The notes beneath the pieces were generated by a model that was given only the letters and a program-made list of their open reading frames with translations, ran no database searches and was not told where the DNA came from. Shown in pieces: positions 15,528 to 23,924 of a stretch of 36,225 bases of DNA. This DNA comes from Chloroflexota bacterium (lineage in GTDB: Bacteria; Chloroflexota; Dormibacteria; CF-121), in contig VBJI01000080.1 in the NCBI GenBank assembly GCA_005880875.1, positions 1 through 36,225 of the forward strand, in the 5' to 3' direction. Positions within the stretch are counted from its first letter, which is position 1; each line of letters starts with the position of its first letter. Both the position numbers and the translations under genes were made by a program.

Positions 15528-16505
15528 TCAAAACAGTCGCAGCTGGTCCACCGCGCCGAGCGCTTTTGCGCGCAGGCCGCGGCGGCGAAGATGCATCGCG
15601 AGCTCCTCGTCGAAGCCCAGCACCGTGTAGGTCAGGCTCGCACCAACCTGCTCCGCGTAACAACAGAGCTCCTCGAAGTCGGCGTGATCCGACAGCGGAA
15701 AGACCGCGTCAACCTCCAGCCGATCCTTGAGGCTGCGGTCCATCGCCCATCCGGTGAGGGCCGCCGTTTTGAATTCGCCGACGAGCTCTTTTAGGCCCTG
15801 ACGGCGCGCTGACGGCGGCGTGATTACGACCGTTGGATGGAGCGCCGGGTCACCCAGGCGATGATGATCGGGGAAATCACAGCCAAGCTCTCGATACACT
15901 TCCGTCACGCCGAATAACGACGGATGAAGTGCGATGCGGAGGCCTTCGGCGGCGAGCGCGGAAAGGATCTCCTGGCCTTTCCCCAACGAGTAACCGAGCA
16001 GCACCGGCGTGGCGTGCCCGTCCAGCACCGAGCGACACCAGTCCACCATCGAGGCGATCACCTCCGCGGCGTCCGGAAACCGATAGTGCGGCTTGCCGAA
16101 GGTGCTTTCCAGCACCAGGACGTCAGCCGGGACGGCCTCGGCGGGGGCACTCGTGAACCCGGTGCGGGTCTTGAGGTCGCCGGTGTAGAGGACACGGCCG
16201 AAATCCGTCTCGACGAGGGTCTGCGCCGACCCGAGGACATGGCCGGCGGAATGGAAGGTGAAGGAGCAACGATCGAGCGTCATCGGCTCTCCGTAAGGGA
16301 CAGCCTCGACCGTCCCGAGCGACGGGCGACGATGGGTCACGAGCCGGCGGGTGGCCGGGGTGGCGTACGCGAGTGCGTGGGCCGCCACGTGGTCGCTGTG
16401 CGCGTGGCTGATGATGGCGCGCGGCCGCGGCTGTCGCGGATCGAGCCAGAGCTGCTGCTCGGGAAGGTAGACGCCGCTGTCCCAGAGGATGGGGTAGCTG
16501 AGCAC
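15528..16505 (-). CDS. Metallo-beta-lactamase-fold exonuclease-like protein (beta-CASP type)
   Basis: A 325-residue MBL-fold protein of the group annotated as DNA-ligase-associated exonucleases, related to Artemis and CPSF73. Metal ligands occur in HAHSDH (residues 34-39), SAGHVLGSAQ, YTGDLK and the late LSDHADF. LLGYSLGKGQEIL and VVITPPSARRQ match the beta-CASP-like part. These proteins are thought to process DNA or RNA ends with zinc. In many genomes they sit beside an ATP-dependent DNA ligase; no ligase is in this window. GTG at 16505, 11 bases after the stop of the zinc-ribbon gene, so they are probably one transcript. The nucleic-acid substrate is unproven. Confidence 0.83.
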   Translation of the reverse strand: MLSYPILWDSGVYLPEQQLWLDPRQPRPRAIISHAHSDHVAAHALAYATPATRRLVTHRRPSLGTVEAVPYGEPMTLDRCSFTFHSAGHVLGSAQTLVETDFGRVLYTGDLKTRTGFTSAPAEAVPADVLVLESTFGKPHYRFPDAAEVIASMVDWCRSVLDGHATPVLLGYSLGKGQEILSALAAEGLRIALHPSLFGVTEVYRELGCDFPDHHRLGDPALHPTVVITPPSARRQGLKELVGEFKTAALTGWAMDRSLKDRLEVDAVFPLSDHADFEELCCYAEQVGASLTYTVLGFDEELAMHLRRRGLRAKALGAVDQLRLF

Positions 16506-16516
16506 GGCGTGTGGCG

Positions 16517-16831
16517 TTACTCGGTTGCGGCGGCGCTACGCTCGAAGAGCTCGTCGCGGAGCGCGCAATAGGTGCAAAAGCGCTGCCCGGGCGGACCCGC
16601 GAACACACTGGTCCGACCGCAGGTGGGGCACGTCTCCTTGGCCTCAGCGTCGGCTGGAGCCTCGGGCAATGGCACGACCGCCGGCGCCTCGACCGCCGCC
16701 GCCACCACCACCGCCTCGCTCGTTACCGGCTCGGCGACGGCAGGCGCTGGCGTTTCGAGCGGTGGTGCCGGCGCGGGGGCGGTCTCAGCCTCATCGCGCT
16801 GCCGGAATAGCCGGCTCAGCCAGCGGAGCAC
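16517..16831 (-). CDS. Small protein with disordered Ala/Pro/Glu linker and C-terminal zinc ribbon
   Basis: A 104-residue protein not assigned to a named family. It begins with a basic amphipathic segment (LRWLSRLFRQRDE). A long low-complexity stretch of Ala, Pro, Val and Glu (about 17-65) is probably unfolded. A treble-clef-like zinc site at the end has CPTCGR and FCTYC (two CxxC pairs). It lies upstream of the MBL-fold exonuclease gene on the same strand with an 11-base gap, so it may be a partner. The basic start could bind membrane or nucleic acid. The function is unknown. Confidence 0.68.
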   Translation of the reverse strand: MLRWLSRLFRQRDEAETAPAPAPPLETPAPAVAEPVTSEAVVVAAAVEAPAVVPLPEAPADAEAKETCPTCGRTSVFAGPPGQRFCTYCALRDELFERSAAATE

Positions 16832-16920
16832 TCGCGGCTACGGTAGAACACTGGAGCGGCGAAGTCAATTGAATACATGCGGGACTCCCGTAACCCTCAC
16901 AAATGGGGACGGCGACTGGG

Positions 16921-17817
16921 CTAGACGGCCAAATCGAGTTGGATCGGCTCCGCCGGCGGCTGCACTCGCCAGCCCCGGCGATCACCCACACCGTAGCGAC
17001 GCCGGAATTCGTCAACTCGCTGGACGACCGGCGCTTTGACCGCGGACGGGGCATAGGCGCCCGGGAACATGCCCCGGTAGCTTGCCAGCAGCTGTGGATA
17101 ATCCCGTCCCAGGAATTCCATGAAGTGCTCCTTCGTCCCCGGCTTGAGATACACGATGTTGGCCCAGAGGAAACAGGCGCCAGCCTCGGCAGCCGCCGCG
17201 ACGGTGCCCTCTAGCTGGCGAGCTGAATCGGAAAGACCGGGTAGGATCGGGGCCATACCGACGCCCGCCTCGATGCCGGCGTCAACCAGCGTCTTGAGAA
17301 CCTTGAGTCGCTTCGCCGGTGGCGGCGTCCCCGGTTCCGTTCGAGCCCATACCTCTTCATCGATGGTGGGGATGCTGAAGGCGACCGTCGTCTTCGCTCG
17401 CCTCGAGAGCTCGAGCAGAACGTCGATATCGCGGACCACCATGGTGCCCTTGGTGATCAGCCCGATCGGTGTCCGGTAATCCCGGAACGCCTCGAGGCAG
17501 CGGCGGGTGATCCGATAGCGGCCCTCGATCGGCTGATAGGGATCGGTCGCGGTTCCAAACGCCACCGTCTCGCGCTTCCAGCTTCGTCTGGAGAGTTCCT
17601 GGCGGAGGAGGTCGGGCACATTCACCTTGACCCCCACGCGGCCAGAGAAGCCCGCACCAGGATCGCGCTCGGCGAGCTTGGCGTGGGCGCGGGCGAAACA
17701 GTACACGCAGCTGTGGAAGCAACCCTGGTAGGGGTTGAGGGACCAGTTGAAGCCCATGTGCTGCACCCGGTTCAGGGCCGATTTCGACACGATCTCGAAG
17801 TACTCGGTGCGTCCCAT
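16921..17817 (-). CDS. Rv2578c-type radical SAM protein (SPL-like)
   Basis: A 298-residue radical SAM protein like mycobacterial Rv2578c and SplB-related proteins. The 4Fe-4S cluster motif is C33-C37-C40 in GCFHSCVYCFA, preceded by the family segment NRVQHMGFNWSLNPYQ. FGTATDPYQPIE, LITKGTMVVRD and FSIPTIDEEVW are typical of the group. It should cleave SAM reductively to a 5'-deoxyadenosyl radical; the substrate is unknown, although the family is distantly related to spore photoproduct lyase. ATG at 17817. It is divergent from etfB, with about 60-70 bases between. The C-terminus (RGWRVQPPAEPIQLDLAV) is complete. Confidence 0.9.
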   Translation of the reverse strand: MGRTEYFEIVSKSALNRVQHMGFNWSLNPYQGCFHSCVYCFARAHAKLAERDPGAGFSGRVGVKVNVPDLLRQELSRRSWKRETVAFGTATDPYQPIEGRYRITRRCLEAFRDYRTPIGLITKGTMVVRDIDVLLELSRRAKTTVAFSIPTIDEEVWARTEPGTPPPAKRLKVLKTLVDAGIEAGVGMAPILPGLSDSARQLEGTVAAAAEAGACFLWANIVYLKPGTKEHFMEFLGRDYPQLLASYRGMFPGAYAPSAVKAPVVQRVDEFRRRYGVGDRRGWRVQPPAEPIQLDLAV

Positions 17818-17888
17818 TTGGGGCTTCGATCATAATACAAACATCCGTTCGATAGGGGGGAATTTCTCCATAATGAATGAAGCCAGCC

Positions 17889-18662
17889 ATGAACGTGCTC
17901 GTGTGCGTCAAGCAGATCCCCGATCCCAATACACCCGGCAAGCTCGATCCACGCACCAAGCGGCTCGTCCGGGAGGGTGACCTCGTTCTCGACCCTGGCG
18001 ACGAGCACGCTGTCGAAGCCGGGCTTCAGCTGGTTGAAAAGGATGCGGGCGAGGTGACCCTCGTCTCGATGGGACCGCCGCGGGCGCTGGAGGCGATCCG
18101 CCGAGGCCTGGCCATGGGCGCCCACCGCGGCATCCTGGTGACGGACCCAGAACTGGAGAACTCGGACGCGCTCAGCACCGCGAGGGCGATTGCCGGCGCC
18201 ATCAAAGGGCAGCAATTCGATCTCATCATCTGCGGCACCGAGAGCACCGACGGCTCGTCGGGCGCGGTGCCGGCCCAGCTTGCCGAACTGCTGGGTTGGC
18301 CATTGCTCAGCTTCGCCAAGAAGCTGGAGGTGGCAAACGGCAAGGCCACCATCGACCGGCAGACCGACGAGGGCTACGACGTCGTGGAGGCGCCGCTCCC
18401 GGCGGTCGTTACCGTCACCGGAGGGATCAACGAGGCACGTTACCCGGCGCTGCGCGGCATCATGCAGGCCAAGAACAAGGAAGTCAAGCAACTCGCGCTG
18501 GCCGAGATCAAGCTGGATGGCCAGGTGGGGAAAGCGGCGCTTACGCAGGAGGTCGTCGAGGTCGCCCCGGCCGAGGCGCGCAAAGCCGGCGAGGTCATCG
18601 AGGACAAAGGCGACGGGGCCAAACGCGTCGCCGATTTTCTCAAAGACTTGAAAGTGATCTAA
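17889..18662 (+). CDS. etfB: Electron transfer flavoprotein beta subunit
   Basis: The beta subunit of ETF, which takes electrons from acyl-CoA dehydrogenases and hands them to ETF:quinone oxidoreductase. It begins with the family start MNVLVCVKQIPDP and contains the AMP-binding region (MGAHRGILVTDPEL), LIICGTESTDGSSGAVPAQLAELLG and the beta-signature LPAVVTVTGGINEARYPALRGIMQAKNKEV. ATG at 17889 is chosen because ETF-beta proteins start MxxLVCVKQ. Another in-frame ATG lies at 17877; a GGGGGG run at 17855-17860 is rather far from both. The etfA start overlaps its stop by one base. CATAAT at 17831-17836 is a possible -10 box. Confidence 0.93.
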   Translation: MNVLVCVKQIPDPNTPGKLDPRTKRLVREGDLVLDPGDEHAVEAGLQLVEKDAGEVTLVSMGPPRALEAIRRGLAMGAHRGILVTDPELENSDALSTARAIAGAIKGQQFDLIICGTESTDGSSGAVPAQLAELLGWPLLSFAKKLEVANGKATIDRQTDEGYDVVEAPLPAVVTVTGGINEARYPALRGIMQAKNKEVKQLALAEIKLDGQVGKAALTQEVVEVAPAEARKAGEVIEDKGDGAKRVADFLKDLKVI

Positions 18663-19633
18663 TGGCCGGCACCTGGGTCTATGCGGAAACGGTCGAGGGC
18701 ACGCCAAAACCGATCGCTCTCGAACTCCTGACCAAGGCGCGCTCGCTGGGCGAGCCCACCGCGATCGCCCTCGGCCCGGGCGCCTTAAAGGCCGCCGAGG
18801 CGCTCGGCCGCTACGGCGCGAAGAAGGTTTACGTCCACGAAGACCCCGCTTTTGTCGAGGTGCTCGCCTCCCCGGCCGTCGACTTGCTCGCCCGGCTGAT
18901 CGAGCAAGAGCATCCCGACCTCGTTCTCTTCGGCATGACCTACGAAGGTCGCGATGTGGCTGCGCGCCTGAGCGCGCGGCTTGGCACCGCCTTGATCGCG
19001 AACGCGACCGATATCACCAGGAAGGATGGCGGCCTGGCCGTGGTCACGCCCGTGTTCGGTGGCAGCATGCTGGTGACGACGGCTCCCCGGGCCAAGGCGC
19101 CGACCCTGGTCTTGCTCCGCCCCAAGGCGGTGACGGCCGAGCCGGCCGGCTCATCCGGCGCGCCATCGCTGGAAACGCTGTCGGACCCGGTCGATACCGG
19201 CAAGCCCGGCGCTCGGGTCCTGCGACGCGAGAAAGAAAAAGCCAGCGGGCCAAGGTTGGAGGACGCCGCGGTGATTGTGAGCGGCGGCCGCGGCCTGGGT
19301 GCGCCCGAAAACTTCAAGATGCTCGACGAGCTGGCGGCCGAACTGGGGGCGGCGGTCGGCGCCAGTCGGGCGGTGGTGGACGCCGGCTGGAAGCCATATG
19401 CCTTTCAGATCGGACAGACCGGCAAGACTGTAAAGCCCACGGTCTACATCGCCCTGGGAATCTCGGGGGCCATGCAACACACCGTCGGCATGAAAGGCGC
19501 CAAGACCATCATCGCCATCAACAAAGACCCGGAGGCGCCCATCTTCAAGATGGCGGATCTCGGCGTCGTCGGCGACGTGCACAAGATCGTGCCGCAGCTG
19601 ATCCAGGAAGTTCGCGCGCGCAAGGGGAAGTGA
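18662..19633 (+). CDS. etfA: Electron transfer flavoprotein alpha subunit
   Basis: The FAD-binding alpha subunit of ETF, 323 residues. The N-terminal ETF domain (ALGPGALKAAEALGRYGAKKVYVHED) is followed by the C-terminal FAD domain: VSGGRGLGAPENFKML, SRAVVDAGWKPYAFQIGQTGKTVKP and LGISGAMQHTVGMKGAKTI, then NKDPEAPIFKMADLGVVGD. All FAD-contact motifs are intact. ATG at 18662 shares a base with the TAA of etfB. It forms the heterodimer with EtfB and serves dehydrogenases such as the acyl-CoA dehydrogenase at 33518-34636. The PIG-L gene starts at its stop codon (one-base overlap), so the unit continues. Confidence 0.94.
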   Translation: MAGTWVYAETVEGTPKPIALELLTKARSLGEPTAIALGPGALKAAEALGRYGAKKVYVHEDPAFVEVLASPAVDLLARLIEQEHPDLVLFGMTYEGRDVAARLSARLGTALIANATDITRKDGGLAVVTPVFGGSMLVTTAPRAKAPTLVLLRPKAVTAEPAGSSGAPSLETLSDPVDTGKPGARVLRREKEKASGPRLEDAAVIVSGGRGLGAPENFKMLDELAAELGAAVGASRAVVDAGWKPYAFQIGQTGKTVKPTVYIALGISGAMQHTVGMKGAKTIIAINKDPEAPIFKMADLGVVGDVHKIVPQLIQEVRARKGK

Positions 19634-20484
19634 TGGCCAGCGAGCTCAGCCTGCTGGCGGTTCACCCGCACCCCGACGACGAATCGATCGGAATGGGTGG
19701 GACGCTTGCCAGGTACAGCGCCGAGGGCGTGCGCACCACCCTGGTGACGGCCACCCGCGGCGAGGTGGGCGAGATCCTGGACAAGGATCTCGATCCCAAG
19801 GAGGCTGCACCGAGGCTAGCGAGCATTCGCGAGGCCGAGCTCCGCAATGCCGTGAAGATCCTCGGCGTGACCGAGCTGGACTTTTTGGGCTATGAGGATT
19901 CGGGCATGGCCGGCCTGCCGCGGAATCGGGAGCCGGCGACCTTCTGGCAGGCTGATGAAGAAGAAGCGATCGGCCGCCTGATCCGGGTGGTGCGCCGGGT
20001 CCGCCCGCAAGTGATGGTGACCCAGAACGAGTTCGGCGGCTACGCGCATCCTGACCACATCAAAACCCACCGGGTCGCGATCGGCGCGTTTTTCTATGCC
20101 GGCGACGTGGAACGATTCCCCGGGGGTGAACCGTTTCGCCCAAGCAAGCTCTACTACACCGCGTTTCCGAAGTCCCAGTTGAAGAAGATCGCCGAGGCGA
20201 TGGAGCGGGCCGGCGTGGAAAACCGATTCTCCAGTGACGGTGAGCCACCCCCGTTCGCGGTCTCGGACGACCGGGTGACGACCTGGCTCGACGTCAGCCC
20301 CTACCTGGAGAAGAAGCTGGCTGCGATGCGCGCGCACCGGACGCAGATCCCCGAGGACAGCTGGTTCATCAAGCTGAGCGAGGTGCTGGGGCCACAGGCC
20401 TGGCGGCTGGAGACCTTCGAAAGAGTTCGCAGCTCGGTCGACGCGCCGGTTCCGGAAGACGACCTCTTCGCCGGGCTTCGGTGA
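19633..20484 (+). CDS. PIG-L family (LmbE/Mca-like) zinc deacetylase
   Basis: An intact N-deacetylase of the PIG-L family, 283 residues, of the kind that includes MshB, Mca and BshB (GlcNAc-inositol or thiol-conjugate amidases). Zinc ligands are H13 and D16 in HPHPDDES and H139 in GGYAHPDHIKTHR. The active-site strand TLVTATRGEVGEI and the ending EDDLFAGLR are conserved. ATG at 19633 overlaps the etfA stop; GTG at 19630 is an alternative. An AAGGGGAAG Shine-Dalgarno precedes. The same ending occurs in the broken copy at 14237. Its place in an etf operon is unusual. It could act on a low-molecular-weight thiol or sugar amide; the real substrate is unknown. Confidence 0.88.
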   Translation: MASELSLLAVHPHPDDESIGMGGTLARYSAEGVRTTLVTATRGEVGEILDKDLDPKEAAPRLASIREAELRNAVKILGVTELDFLGYEDSGMAGLPRNREPATFWQADEEEAIGRLIRVVRRVRPQVMVTQNEFGGYAHPDHIKTHRVAIGAFFYAGDVERFPGGEPFRPSKLYYTAFPKSQLKKIAEAMERAGVENRFSSDGEPPPFAVSDDRVTTWLDVSPYLEKKLAAMRAHRTQIPEDSWFIKLSEVLGPQAWRLETFERVRSSVDAPVPEDDLFAGLR

Positions 20485-21239
20485 CGACGGCTACCGACGC
20501 CGCCGTCACCGAGCTGGCCGGCCTGCTCGGGCGGGCTCGCGCCGGCATCGCCTTCACCGGGGCGGGCATCTCCGTCGAGAGCGGCATTCCGCACTTTCGC
20601 GGTAAGGGCGGCCTATGGACGAAGTTCGATCCGTACAAGGTGGCGCACATCGATACCTTTCGCCAGGACCCGGCGCAGTACTGGACCTACAGCCTCAACC
20701 ACCGCCGCACCGATGCGGAGCCGAACCCCGCGCACCGCGCGCTCGTCGATCTCGAACGCCGCGGTCACCTACGGGCCGTGGTAACTCAGAATACCGACGG
20801 CCTGCACCAGAAGGCAGGCAGCAGCCAGGTCGTGGAGCTCCACGGCACTTCCCACGGGGTCGTCTGCCTCGACTGCGAGCAACGCTTCCCCCGCGCGCAG
20901 ATCGATCGCTTGAATCGCGAGCACTGCCCGCCCAGCTGTCCGGCCTGTGGCGGTGCTTTTCTCAAGCCGACTGTCGTGCTCTTCGGCGAAGCGCTGCCGA
21001 CGGAAGCCCTCCAGGAAGCGCAGTCGCTGGCTCTTGCGGCAGACGTCATGCTCATCGTCGGTAGCTCACTGCAGGTCTACCCCGCGGCGGCAATCCCACG
21101 CCTCGCCCTCGAGCACGGCGCGGAGCTGGGCATCGTCAACGCCGAAGCGACGCCCTTTGACGGGCGGGCCTCGGTCGTCATCTACGGCAAGGCCGGCGAG
21201 GTCCTGCCGCAGGTCGTCAGCCAGATCGCTGCCGGTTAG
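20481..21239 (+). CDS. Sir2-family NAD-dependent protein deacylase
   Basis: A sirtuin of 252 residues that removes acyl groups from lysine using NAD. Seen are the NAD loop GAGISVESGIP (27-37), the catalytic region TQNTDGLHQKAGS with ELHGT (catalytic histidine), a four-cysteine zinc module (CLDCEQRF, then CPPSCPACGG), FLKPTVVLFGE and VGSSLQVYPAA. One oddity: the nearly universal GIPDFR reads GIPHFR (H38). It starts with GTG at 20481, overlapping the PIG-L stop by four bases. Co-operonic with etfBA, it may adjust acylation of beta-oxidation enzymes, an inference from context. It converges with the zinc-ribbon gene, the stops overlapping. Confidence 0.93.
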   Translation: MTTATDAAVTELAGLLGRARAGIAFTGAGISVESGIPHFRGKGGLWTKFDPYKVAHIDTFRQDPAQYWTYSLNHRRTDAEPNPAHRALVDLERRGHLRAVVTQNTDGLHQKAGSSQVVELHGTSHGVVCLDCEQRFPRAQIDRLNREHCPPSCPACGGAFLKPTVVLFGEALPTEALQEAQSLALAADVMLIVGSSLQVYPAAAIPRLALEHGAELGIVNAEATPFDGRASVVIYGKAGEVLPQVVSQIAAG

Positions 21240-21556
21240 GGAGCCTCCGGGACCGGAAAGGTCTGGCCGCAGCTCGGACAGACGATGAGCGTCTGGTCCT
21301 TGGGCGCGCTGAATAGCTCTTCGCAGTTCGGGCAGGCAAACTCGCGCGGCCGGGTCTCCAGCACGGCACGGTCAGCGGCCATGGCGCCGGCCACCTCACC
21401 CAGGTCAACGGCTGGGCTGCCGCACTCGCTACAGCGGTAGAGCGTGGCGTCGACCGCCTGGTAGTCCAGGTAGCGGCCCTGGCTATCGACGAAGACGGAG
21501 GCGTTCCAGAGCTCGAACCGGTTGGTGCTACACCGGTTCGGACACGCCAGGAACAT
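21236..21556 (-). CDS. Multi-zinc-ribbon small protein, function unknown
   Basis: A 106-residue protein rich in paired cysteines: CPNRC at residues 5-9, CSECGS in the middle, then CPNCEELF and CPSCGQTF at the end, so it could hold two zinc ribbons. The middle part (FELWNASVFVDSQGRYLDYQ) is compact and hydrophilic. No named family was recognised. It might act as a nucleic-acid or protein adaptor. It is immediately downstream of the aminotransferase gene on the same strand (its first base at 21556 is the last base of that gene), so both are probably on one mRNA. It overlaps the sirtuin stop. Confidence 0.75.
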   Translation of the reverse strand: MFLACPNRCSTNRFELWNASVFVDSQGRYLDYQAVDATLYRCSECGSPAVDLGEVAGAMAADRAVLETRPREFACPNCEELFSAPKDQTLIVCPSCGQTFPVPEAP

Positions 21557-22728
21557 CAGACGACTCGCTGCAGTTTCTTGAGCCGGTCAGCGGCCCGGCG
21601 GAGGGTCTCCATCTTCTTCGGAAAGGAGAACCGGATCTGGTGGCGGCCCCGCTCGGGTTCGAGATAGAAGCTGCTGCCCGGGACCGTGGCCAGGCCGACC
21701 TCACGCACCATCCGGTGGGCCAGCCGGACATCGTCCTCGCCAAAGGCGGCGATATCCGTCATCACGTAATAGGCGCCGTCGGGGGGGTAGGCCACAAAGC
21801 CGGCCTCGTCAAGGATCTCGAGCATGAAATCGCGCCGCTCCCGATACGCGTTGAGCAAGTCGACGTAGTACTGGTCGGGAAAGCGGAGTGCCGTCGCGGC
21901 CGCCACCTGCAGCGGATGCGGCGCGCCCACGGTAACGAAGTCGTGCACTTTGCGGATGGCGTTGGTCATCTCGGCCGGCGCCATCGCGTAGGCCAGCCGC
22001 CAGCCGGTGACGCTGTACGTTTTGGACAGGCCGTTGATCGTGACGGTCCGATCACGCATGCCGTCGAGCGTGGCGATGCTCACGTGCTCGCCCCGGTAGA
22101 CGAGATGCTCATAGATCTCGTCCGTGATCGCCAGGGCATCGAACTCCTGGCAGAGGCCGGCGATGAAAGCCAGCTCGTCCCGGGTGTAGACCTTCCCCGT
22201 CGGGTTGTGTGGGGTATTGACGATGATCGCCCGGGTGCGAGGATTGAACGCCTTGCGGAGCTGATCGCGATCGAAATGCCAATCCGGTGGAACCAGCGGA
22301 ACGACCACCGGCGTGGCGCCCGACAGGACGCAGTCGGGGCCGTAGTTCTCGTAGAACGGCTCGAAGATGATGACCTCATCACCGGGGTCGACCAACGCCA
22401 GGATGGTGGAGAGCATCGCTTCCGTCACGCCACAGCAGACCGTGATCTCCGCCTCTGGATCGACGCGCATCTGCCGGAAGTGGCGGGTCTTATCGGCGAT
22501 CGCGTCGCGCATAACCTTCGCTCCCCAGGTGGTGGCGTATTGGTTGAAATCCTGGCGAATCGCCTCGACCGCGGCTTCTTTGAGCTCGGCCGGCGCGGCA
22601 AAGTCGGGAAACCCCTGGGCCAGGTTGACACAGTCGGTGCCGTGTTCCGCGATACACAGCCGGGTCATCTCTCGAATCACCGATTCCGTAAAGGCCTTCG
22701 ACTTCTGCGAGACGACCGGGCGTGACAT
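21556..22728 (-). CDS. Class I/II PLP-dependent aminotransferase (AspC/KAT/DapC-like)
   Basis: A 390-residue fold-type I aminotransferase. The PLP lysine is K236 in NGLSKTYSVTGWRLAYA, the tyrosine/asparagine pocket shows as NTPHNPTGKVYT and the ring aspartate as ITDEIYEHLVY. VNLAQGFPDFAAPAEL at the start and the C-terminal arginine (RHQIRFSF) are typical of kynurenine/glutamine transaminases or succinyldiaminopimelate transaminases. Substrate class is uncertain. ATG at 22728 (MSRPVVSQKS) is chosen because the open frame above it runs antisense through the divergent gene. Only nine bases separate this start codon from the divergent one at 22738, so the promoter must lie inside the neighbour. 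Confidence 0.9.
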   Translation of the reverse strand: MSRPVVSQKSKAFTESVIREMTRLCIAEHGTDCVNLAQGFPDFAAPAELKEAAVEAIRQDFNQYATTWGAKVMRDAIADKTRHFRQMRVDPEAEITVCCGVTEAMLSTILALVDPGDEVIIFEPFYENYGPDCVLSGATPVVVPLVPPDWHFDRDQLRKAFNPRTRAIIVNTPHNPTGKVYTRDELAFIAGLCQEFDALAITDEIYEHLVYRGEHVSIATLDGMRDRTVTINGLSKTYSVTGWRLAYAMAPAEMTNAIRKVHDFVTVGAPHPLQVAAATALRFPDQYYVDLLNAYRERRDFMLEILDEAGFVAYPPDGAYYVMTDIAAFGEDDVRLAHRMVREVGLATVPGSSFYLEPERGRHQIRFSFPKKMETLRRAADRLKKLQRVV

Positions 22729-22737
22729 CTGAATAGA

Positions 22738-23916
22738 ATGCCAGAAGTGTCGCGGCTTTTTGACCAGGTCGACGGCGCTGCCGGGTTTCGGAAACAGTTC
22801 CCCATCTTCGACGACAAGGTGTACCTGAGCAGCTGTTCGCAGGGCGCCCTGGCGCGTCCGGTGGAGGCGGGGCTCGAAGAGTTTCTCGAGTCGTGGCACC
22901 GGTACGGCAACCCCTGGGAAACCTGGGTCGCCCGGATGGAGGAGCTGCGTCTGGCCTTCGCCCACCTGATCAATGCCGAGCCCGCTGAGGTCGCCGTCAC
23001 GTTCTCGGTCTCGACCGCGCTCAATTCTCTCGCCAGCGCGCTGCGCTATGAGGCCCGTCCCCGGATTGTGACGAGTGACTTCGACTTTCCGACAGTGGGC
23101 CATGTCTGGCTCGCCCAGCGTCGCCGAGGTGCGGACGTCGTGTTCGCGCAGGCCCAGGGCGATCGCCTCCCGCTTACCGCCTTCGAGGAGGCGGTGGACG
23201 GGAAGACGGCCCTCGTGTCGACCACACACGTTTGCTACAAGAACGGGTTCAAAAACAACGTCAGCGCCCTGGCCGAGCTGGCTCACGAGCGGGGCGCCCT
23301 CCTGTTGATCGACGCCTACCAGAGCATGGGGACGCAGCCGATGGACGTCAAAGCGCTCGACGTGGACATTTTGGTGACCGGCGCGCTGAAGTACTTGCTG
23401 GGCTCGCCCGGCGTGGCTTTCATGTACATGCGCAAGGAGCTGATCGAGCGCTTCGAGCCAAGCGATTCAGGATGGTTCGGCCAGGAAAATGTCTTTGCCT
23501 ACGACGTGCACCATCTGCGTCCCGCCGATTCAGCCCGTCGGTTCGAGACCGGATCGCCGCCGGTGCCGAGTGTCTATGCCACGTTGCCGGCGCTGCGGTT
23601 GATTGCCGATGCCGGCCTGGACGCGATCGAGGCGCACGTCCGGGGGCTGGCGGGGCGGTTCATCGAGGGAGTCCGCCGCCGTGGCCTGGCGCTCATCACG
23701 CCCGAGGAGCCGGCGCTCCGGGGGCCGCTGATCATGGTCCGATCGACCGATGCCGGGCGGCTGGTCGAGGCACTGGCCCAAGAGGGCATCCTGTGCTCGA
23801 CGCGGGACGGCGCGCTCAGGGTTTCCCTGCATTACTACAACACCCCCGGCGACGTGGATGCGGTGCTGGCGGCGCTCGACCAGCATCCCGAATTGGTTGT
23901 CCACGGCCGCGATTAG
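22738..23916 (+). CDS. Aminotransferase class V-fold PLP enzyme (cysteine desulfurase/selenocysteine lyase-like)
   Basis: A 392-residue class V-fold enzyme. The PLP lysine is K218 in VTGALKYLLGSPG, the aspartate in LLIDAYQSMGTQP holds the cofactor ring, and VTFSVSTALNSLA binds the phosphate. LVSTTHVCYKNGFKNN is the region that in kynureninase and CsdA-like proteins touches the substrate. The typical SufS cysteine loop was not located, so it may be a lyase or kynureninase-like enzyme rather than a desulfurase. ATG at 22738. It is divergent from the class I aminotransferase; a joint role in tryptophan or amino-acid breakdown is possible but unproven. Confidence 0.85.
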   Translation: MPEVSRLFDQVDGAAGFRKQFPIFDDKVYLSSCSQGALARPVEAGLEEFLESWHRYGNPWETWVARMEELRLAFAHLINAEPAEVAVTFSVSTALNSLASALRYEARPRIVTSDFDFPTVGHVWLAQRRRGADVVFAQAQGDRLPLTAFEEAVDGKTALVSTTHVCYKNGFKNNVSALAELAHERGALLLIDAYQSMGTQPMDVKALDVDILVTGALKYLLGSPGVAFMYMRKELIERFEPSDSGWFGQENVFAYDVHHLRPADSARRFETGSPPVPSVYATLPALRLIADAGLDAIEAHVRGLAGRFIEGVRRRGLALITPEEPALRGPLIMVRSTDAGRLVEALAQEGILCSTRDGALRVSLHYYNTPGDVDAVLAALDQHPELVVHGRD

Positions 23917-23924
23917 AAAGCGTT

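Noticed and set aside
15528-16505. MBL-fold protein as a beta-lactamase or RNase Z
   Set aside because: The motif set (SAGHVLGSAQ, YTGDLK, LSDHADF) fits beta-CASP exonuclease-like proteins instead.
17818-17876. A shared operator between the radical SAM and etfB genes
   Set aside because: CATAAT occurs twice and TATTAT once on the other strand, but no convincing -35 boxes or palindrome; only a tentative -10 is noted.
21640-22725. A 361-codon plus-strand open frame
   Set aside because: Antisense shadow of the class I aminotransferase, which has all PLP motifs.
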